Assembly: GCA_001604435.1 (NCBI GenBank) | Contig: LVBO01000046.1 | Location: forward strand, 1-8,457 | Reading direction: 5' to 3' | Length of the DNA stretch: 8,457 nt | From: Synergistales bacterium Syner_01 | Lineage (GTDB): Bacteria > Synergistota > Synergistia > Synergistales > Aminobacteriaceae | Part shown: positions 5,090 to 8,457 of the stretch, one piece after another | Numbering within the stretch: the first letter of the stretch is position 1 | Layout of the letters: each line of letters begins with the position of its first letter | Notes under the pieces: model-generated | What the model was told of the DNA's origin: nothing | What the model saw: the letters and a program-made list of their open reading frames with translations, nothing else | Databases searched by the model: none | Made by a program: the position numbers and the translations under genes

Positions 5090-6604
5090 ATGACAACGAC
5101 AACGGAGAAATTGAATGAACTGAAGGCCCGTCTGCGCGATGTGGCCGATCTGAACAGTGTCGGCGCGGTGTTGCACTGGGATCAGGCGACCTACATGCCC
5201 TCGGGCGGGGCCGCCGCGCGCGGGCGGCAGATGGCCGTCGTCGGCCGCATCGCGCAGGAGATGTTTTCCGATCCCGCGACGGGGCGGCTTCTCGACGAAC
5301 TGCGCCCCTACGAAGAGAGCCTGCCGTACGACTCGGACGACGCCTCCCTGATCCGCGTGGCGAGGCGCGACTACGAGAAGGCGGTGAGGATACCGCCCGA
5401 CTTTCTCTCCGCGTTCTACGAACACTCCGCGACCAGCTACCAAGTGTGGACGGAGGCGCGTCCCGCGAACGACTTCGCCCGCGTGCGGCCGCTGCTGGAG
5501 CAAACCCTCGACATGAGCCGCCGCATGGCGGACTTCTTCCCGGGATACGACCATATCGCCGACCCGCTGATCGACTTCGCCGACTACGGTATGAAGGCCG
5601 CCGACGTGCGGAAGGTCTTCGCCGAGCTGCGCGAAGCGCTTGTGCCGCTGGTGCGGGCGATCACGTCGCAGGAGCCTGCCGACGATTCCTGCCTCAAAAT
5701 GCACTTTCCGGAGCAGCAGCAGCTCGCCTTCGGACGGAAGGTGATCGAGCGGTTCGGGTACGACTTTTTGCGCGGCCGCCAGGACAAGACGCATCATCCG
5801 TTCGAGACGAAGTTCTCGACGGGCGACGTGCGCATCACGACGCGCATCAAGGAGGACGACCTGGGGTACGGCTTCTTCTCCACGACGCACGAGTCGGGAC
5901 ACGCCCTCTACGAGCAGGGGGTGAACCCTTCGTTCGAGGGAACGCCCCTCAACGAGGGAACAAGCTCCGGCGTGCACGAGTCGCAGTCGCGCACCTGGGA
6001 AAACCTTGTCTCGCGCAGCCGCCCCTTCTGGGAGCACTTCTACCCGGAAATACAGGCAACCTTCCCCGATCAACTCGGAACCGTCCCGCTGGAAAGCTTC
6101 TACCGCGCGGTGAACGCGGTACGAAAGTCGCTGATCCGCACCGAGGCCGACGAGGTGACGTACAATCTCCACGTGATGATCCGCTTCGAGCTGGAGCTTC
6201 GGATGCTCGAAGGGCGTCTCGAGGTAAAGGACCTTCCCGAGGCGTGGCATGCGGCGTACGACGCGGACCTGGGCATCGTCGCGCCCAGCGACGTCGACGG
6301 ATGCTTGCAGGACGTCCACTGGTTCGGCGGGCACATCGGCGGAGCGTTCCAGGGGTACACGCTGGGGAACGTGATGTCGGCGCAGTTTTTCGACGCGGCG
6401 CTGTCGGCCCACCCGGAGATTCCGTCGGAGATCGGCCGGGGGGAGTTCGGTGCGCTGCACTCGTGGCTGAAGGAGAATATCTATTGTCACGGCCGCAAGT
6501 ACACGGCGTCCGAGCTGCTGAATAGGGTTACCGGCGGCGGGCTGGACATCGCCCCGTATATCCGCTACCTGCGCGGGAAGTTCGGCGAGCTGTATTCGCT
6601 CTGA
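5090..6604 (+). CDS. M32-family metallocarboxypeptidase (thermostable carboxypeptidase 1 type)
   Basis: This 504-aa protein is full length for peptidase family M32, zinc enzymes that remove single residues from peptide C-termini in the cytoplasm. The zinc motif HESGH is at 267-271 within TTHESGHALYEQG. The downstream HESQSRTWEN (296-305) carries the expected third ligand, glutamate 297. Other family marks are LHWDQATYMP (28-37), HPFETKFSTGDVRITTR (236-252), IRTEADEVTYNLHVMIRFELE (349-369) and the HWFGG/QGYTLGN region near 415-430. There is no signal peptide. The start is fixed by AGGAGG seven bases upstream. That site lies inside a perfect inverted repeat, so translation of readthrough RNA may be blocked. 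It heads a tightly spaced operon, with the CYTH gene five bases downstream. Likely role: peptide turnover for amino-acid use. Family assignment is secure; physiological substrates are unknown. Confidence 0.95.
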   Translation: MTTTTEKLNELKARLRDVADLNSVGAVLHWDQATYMPSGGAAARGRQMAVVGRIAQEMFSDPATGRLLDELRPYEESLPYDSDDASLIRVARRDYEKAVRIPPDFLSAFYEHSATSYQVWTEARPANDFARVRPLLEQTLDMSRRMADFFPGYDHIADPLIDFADYGMKAADVRKVFAELREALVPLVRAITSQEPADDSCLKMHFPEQQQLAFGRKVIERFGYDFLRGRQDKTHHPFETKFSTGDVRITTRIKEDDLGYGFFSTTHESGHALYEQGVNPSFEGTPLNEGTSSGVHESQSRTWENLVSRSRPFWEHFYPEIQATFPDQLGTVPLESFYRAVNAVRKSLIRTEADEVTYNLHVMIRFELELRMLEGRLEVKDLPEAWHAAYDADLGIVAPSDVDGCLQDVHWFGGHIGGAFQGYTLGNVMSAQFFDAALSAHPEIPSEIGRGEFGALHSWLKENIYCHGRKYTASELLNRVTGGGLDIAPYIRYLRGKFGELYSL

Positions 6605-6609
6605 GGACG

Positions 6610-7146
6610 ATGGCGCGGAACGTCGAGATCAAGGCGCGGGCAGGAAATGTCGCGGAGTTGACGGCCAGGGTGGCCCGGATGGCGACGTCCGGCCCCGAAC
6701 AGATCGCGCAGGACGACACGTTCTTCCGCTGTCCGGAGGGGCGGCTGAAGCTGCGCGCCTTTTCGGACGGCGCGGGGCAGCTCATCTTCTACAAACGTCC
6801 GGATACGGAGGGGCCGAAGACGTCGTCTTACAGTATCGCTCCCGTGAAGGCCGCGGACGCGATGCGGGAGACCCTCGCGCAAGCTTTGGGACAGGCGGGG
6901 CGGGTGCGCAAACACCGAACGCTCTTCCTGGTCGGACGGACGCGCGTGCATATCGACCGCGTGGAGGGTTTGGGCGACTTCCTCGAGCTGGAGGTGGTTC
7001 TCGAAGAGGGGGAGCCGGAGGGGGAGGGAGTCCGCGAGGCGGAAGAGCTTCTGGCCGCGCTGGAGATTCCGCAGTCGGCCCTCGTCGACCGTGCGTACGT
7101 CGATCTGCTGGAGGCCCGAGGGAAGGAAGCGTCTTCGCGGCCGTAA
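6610..7146 (+). CDS. CYTH-domain protein (class IV adenylate cyclase / triphosphatase-like)
   Basis: This is a 178-aa single-domain protein. CYTH enzymes form an eight-stranded tunnel that binds triphosphates with metal ions. The family includes CyaB-type adenylate cyclases, thiamine triphosphatases and inorganic triphosphatases. The N-terminus RNVEIKAR (3-10) corresponds to the ExExK signature, with Asn in place of the first Glu, as I recall for the CyaB-like ARN-EIKAR branch. Tunnel residues are visible as RLKLR (45-49), YKRPDTEGPK (61-70), RVRKHR (98-103), RVHIDRVEGLGDFLELEV (112-129; acidic residues D116, E126, E128) and a final AYVDLL. ATG 6610 comes five bases after the carboxypeptidase stop, with GAGG from that junction as a weak, closely spaced ribosome site, so coupled translation is likely. 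Whether it makes cAMP or hydrolyses a triphosphate cannot be decided from the sequence. Confidence 0.85.
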   Translation: MARNVEIKARAGNVAELTARVARMATSGPEQIAQDDTFFRCPEGRLKLRAFSDGAGQLIFYKRPDTEGPKTSSYSIAPVKAADAMRETLAQALGQAGRVRKHRTLFLVGRTRVHIDRVEGLGDFLELEVVLEEGEPEGEGVREAEELLAALEIPQSALVDRAYVDLLEARGKEASSRP

Positions 7147-7198
7147 GCGTCGCATCGAAAGCCGTGAGATGCAGTCCATATTGAAGGAGGGTGCGCAC

Positions 7199-7849
7199 AT
7201 GCGCTGTTGCATCGACCATATAGCGGTAACCGCCCCGTCGCTCGAGAGCGGGGCCGAATTCGTCCGGGAGGCGCTCGGCGTCTCTCCGCAGCCGGGAGGG
7301 GAGCACCCCCGGATGGGGACGCACAATATGCTGCTTCGTCTGGGGGAGACCGTCTATCTCGAAGTGATCGCGCCGAATCCGAATGCGGAGCGCCCCGGGC
7401 GGCCGCGCTGGTTCGGCCTGGATACGCTTCGGCCGGACTCCGCGCCGCGGTTGGGCGCGTGGGTGGCGCGCACGGAGGATATTCACGCGGCTTCGACGGC
7501 GGCGTCCGAATGTCTCGGCGAGGTGGAGGCCATGACGCGCGGTTCGCTCGAATGGCATATCACCATCTCCGCCGACGGGTTGCTCGCGCTCGGCGGGCTC
7601 GCCCCTTCGCTGATCCGGTGGAAGGCGGGGGAGGCGCATCCCGCGGGTAGGCTCGAAGATCGCGGCCTGTCGCTCGTCCGGCTGGAGCTCTTTCACCCGG
7701 AGCCGGAGCGCGTCTCCCGTCTGCTGCGTTCGCTCGAAGTCGAAGGGCCTGTTTCTGTGGAGGAGGCGCGCGCTGGCGAGACGCCGTACTTGCTCGCGCA
7801 TATACGGACTCCCCTGGGACTGCGAACGCTTTCCGGGCGGCGGGCATGA
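7199..7849 (+). CDS. Glyoxalase-like (VOC-fold) domain protein
   Basis: This 216-aa protein matches the Glyoxalase_3-type domain found in uncharacterised bacterial proteins. IDHIAVTAPSLESGAEFVREALG (5-27) is the first beta-alpha unit, with a candidate metal-ligand histidine at H7. GGEHPRMGTHNMLLRLG (33-49) and YLEVIAPNP (53-61) are the typical following motifs, and WFGLD and LGAWVART lie further on. Its second half (about 110-205), with LEWHIT and LSLVRLELFHPEPERVSRLL, completes the paired module. The true enzyme reaction is not known. The frame is open upstream, with an ATG at 7169, but 7199 is chosen because AAGGAGGG (7184-7191) precedes it at ideal distance. It follows the CYTH gene after 52 bases and overlaps the next VOC gene by four bases (ATGA), so the two VOC proteins are probably co-translated. 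Confidence 0.88.
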   Translation: MRCCIDHIAVTAPSLESGAEFVREALGVSPQPGGEHPRMGTHNMLLRLGETVYLEVIAPNPNAERPGRPRWFGLDTLRPDSAPRLGAWVARTEDIHAASTAASECLGEVEAMTRGSLEWHITISADGLLALGGLAPSLIRWKAGEAHPAGRLEDRGLSLVRLELFHPEPERVSRLLRSLEVEGPVSVEEARAGETPYLLAHIRTPLGLRTLSGRRA

Positions 7850-8235
7850 GGCTCCATCATGTCGCGCTCTGGTCGAAGGATATAGAGCGTCTCGCCGCTT
7901 TTTACCGGAAGTACTTCGGCGCGTGCGCGGGGGAAACCTACGTCAATCGGAAAAAAGGATTTTCCTCGATCTTTCTGCGTTTCGACGAAGGGTGCAGTAT
8001 CGAATTGATGCACATGGCGTCCATCCCCGGGAACGCGAACGATCCGGAGGCGCAATACCTCGGGCTGATCCACCTGGCCATCTCGGTCGGCGGCGAGGGA
8101 GAAGTGGACGCGAAGACGGAGGAACTTCGCCGCGACGGATACACGATTGTTTCCGAGCCTCGCAGGACGGGAGACGGGTATTACGAGAGCTGCGTCTTCG
8201 ATCCCGACGGCAACAGGATAGAGATCACCGTATGA
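7846..8235 (+). CDS. VOC-family protein (glyoxalase / dioxygenase superfamily)
   Basis: This compact 129-aa protein has two beta-alpha-beta-beta-beta modules: LHHVALWSKDIERLAAFYRKYFG (3-25) opens the first, and LIHLAISV (74-81) the second, ending CVFDPDGNRIEITV (116-129). The four positions that bind metal in glyoxalase I are all filled: H5, E53 (SIELMH), H76 and E126. An active metalloenzyme of the lactoylglutathione-lyase-like group is therefore plausible, probably as a homodimer. It overlaps the previous VOC gene by four bases and has no strong ribosome site of its own, pointing to coupled translation. The exact substrate, methylglyoxal adduct or other, is not determinable. Pairing of a short and a long VOC protein in one transcript hints at linked functions. 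Confidence 0.9.
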   Translation: MRLHHVALWSKDIERLAAFYRKYFGACAGETYVNRKKGFSSIFLRFDEGCSIELMHMASIPGNANDPEAQYLGLIHLAISVGGEGEVDAKTEELRRDGYTIVSEPRRTGDGYYESCVFDPDGNRIEITV

Positions 8236-8274
8236 TGTCCGCGGCGCGTTGCGAAGCTGTGAAAAAGTGTCCTC

Positions 8275-8457
8275 ATGCAATTCTCCGCTGACGCCGTCTC
8301 CGTGCTCCTGATCGTTGCGGTCTCGGCGCTGCTTGTCGGTACCGGCTTGAGAAAACAGCCGGGGATCGGGGCCGTAGCGTCGGTTCTGCTGATAGCGGGT
8401 GCGCTCTGGTTTCGGGGCGATTCTCCTTCGGCTATCGGATTCGCGCCGCCCGAGGAC
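8275..8457 (+). CDS. Membrane protein, N-terminal part only; possibly CPBP intramembrane protease
   Basis: The window ends inside this ORF; 61 codons are visible. Two hydrophobic segments stand out: VSVLLIVAVSALLVG (8-22) and IGAVASVLLIAGALWF (31-46), separated by a short basic turn (GLRKQPG). They are followed by RGDSPSAIGFAPPED (47-61). A phrase like -IGF-PPED just after an early transmembrane helix is common at the start of CPBP (CAAX-type) intramembrane metalloproteases, but the catalytic motifs would lie beyond the window, so this is a guess. ATG 8275 is the first in-frame start after TGA 8260. The ribosome site is weak (only an A-rich run before it). It begins 39 bases after the second VOC gene and probably belongs to the same transcript. 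Confidence 0.6.
   Translation, partial: MQFSADAVSVLLIVAVSALLVGTGLRKQPGIGAVASVLLIAGALWFRGDSPSAIGFAPPED

Noticed and set aside
4958..6490. Minus-strand ORF of 510 codons opposite the M32 carboxypeptidase
   Set aside because: The + strand frame carries all the M32 motifs, while the antisense product has no family signature and a skewed Arg/Val/His composition.
1..8457. CRISPR arrays, tRNA or rRNA genes, insertion sequences, phage genes
   Set aside because: Reading both strands showed no regularly spaced direct repeats, no tRNA-like cloverleaf or rRNA signature, and no transposase or phage protein motif.

Overview
The window is 8.5 kb of bacterial DNA with every recognisable gene on the + strand. 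Most of it is GC-rich. Hand counts give 41 G+C of 60 bases at 2461-2520, against 26 of 60 at 3541-3600 and 27 of 60 at 4741-4800. Shine-Dalgarno sites are strong, and at least two promoters are near-consensus housekeeping (sigma-70/sigma-A type). The Lsa/CplR-like ABC-F protein, the M32 carboxypeptidase and the TetR-methyltransferase pair suggest an anaerobic gut-type bacterium such as a Synergistota or GC-rich Clostridia member. That placement is a weak inference, because no phylogenetic marker is present.

Layout. (1) 1-974: an AraC-family regulator with a possible promoter and an inverted repeat in front. (2) 1067-2826: an ABC-F ribosomal protection gene behind a 246-base leader. The leader has its own extended -10 promoter, a six-codon leader peptide MRDLSC, a three-segment set of mutually exclusive pairings and a 12-bp intrinsic terminator just before the ribosome binding site. 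This reads as a complete ribosome-mediated transcription attenuator for antibiotic induction and is the most interesting element here. (3) 2885-3304: a 139-aa protein of unknown function. (4) 3360-4851: an AT-richer two-gene unit, TetR repressor plus SAM methyltransferase, joined by a TAATG overlap. A TTGACA-N17-TATACT promoter buried in a 43-bp near-perfect palindrome drives it. It looks self-repressed and horizontally acquired. (5) 4852-5089: no intact gene; a possible decayed RelE/ParE toxin tail, then a perfect 17-bp inverted repeat that overlaps a TATAAT box and the ribosome binding site of the next gene. (6) 5090-8457: an apparent operon of M32 metallocarboxypeptidase, CYTH-domain protein, two VOC/glyoxalase-fold proteins and the start of a membrane protein, perhaps a CPBP-family protease.

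The genes do not form one obvious pathway. The left half is dominated by regulators and small-molecule defence: drug-responsive ribosome protection and a TetR-controlled methyltransferase. The right half is a housekeeping-like metabolic operon. The window's main interest is regulatory: three separate DNA or RNA structures each sit exactly where they could control one gene.
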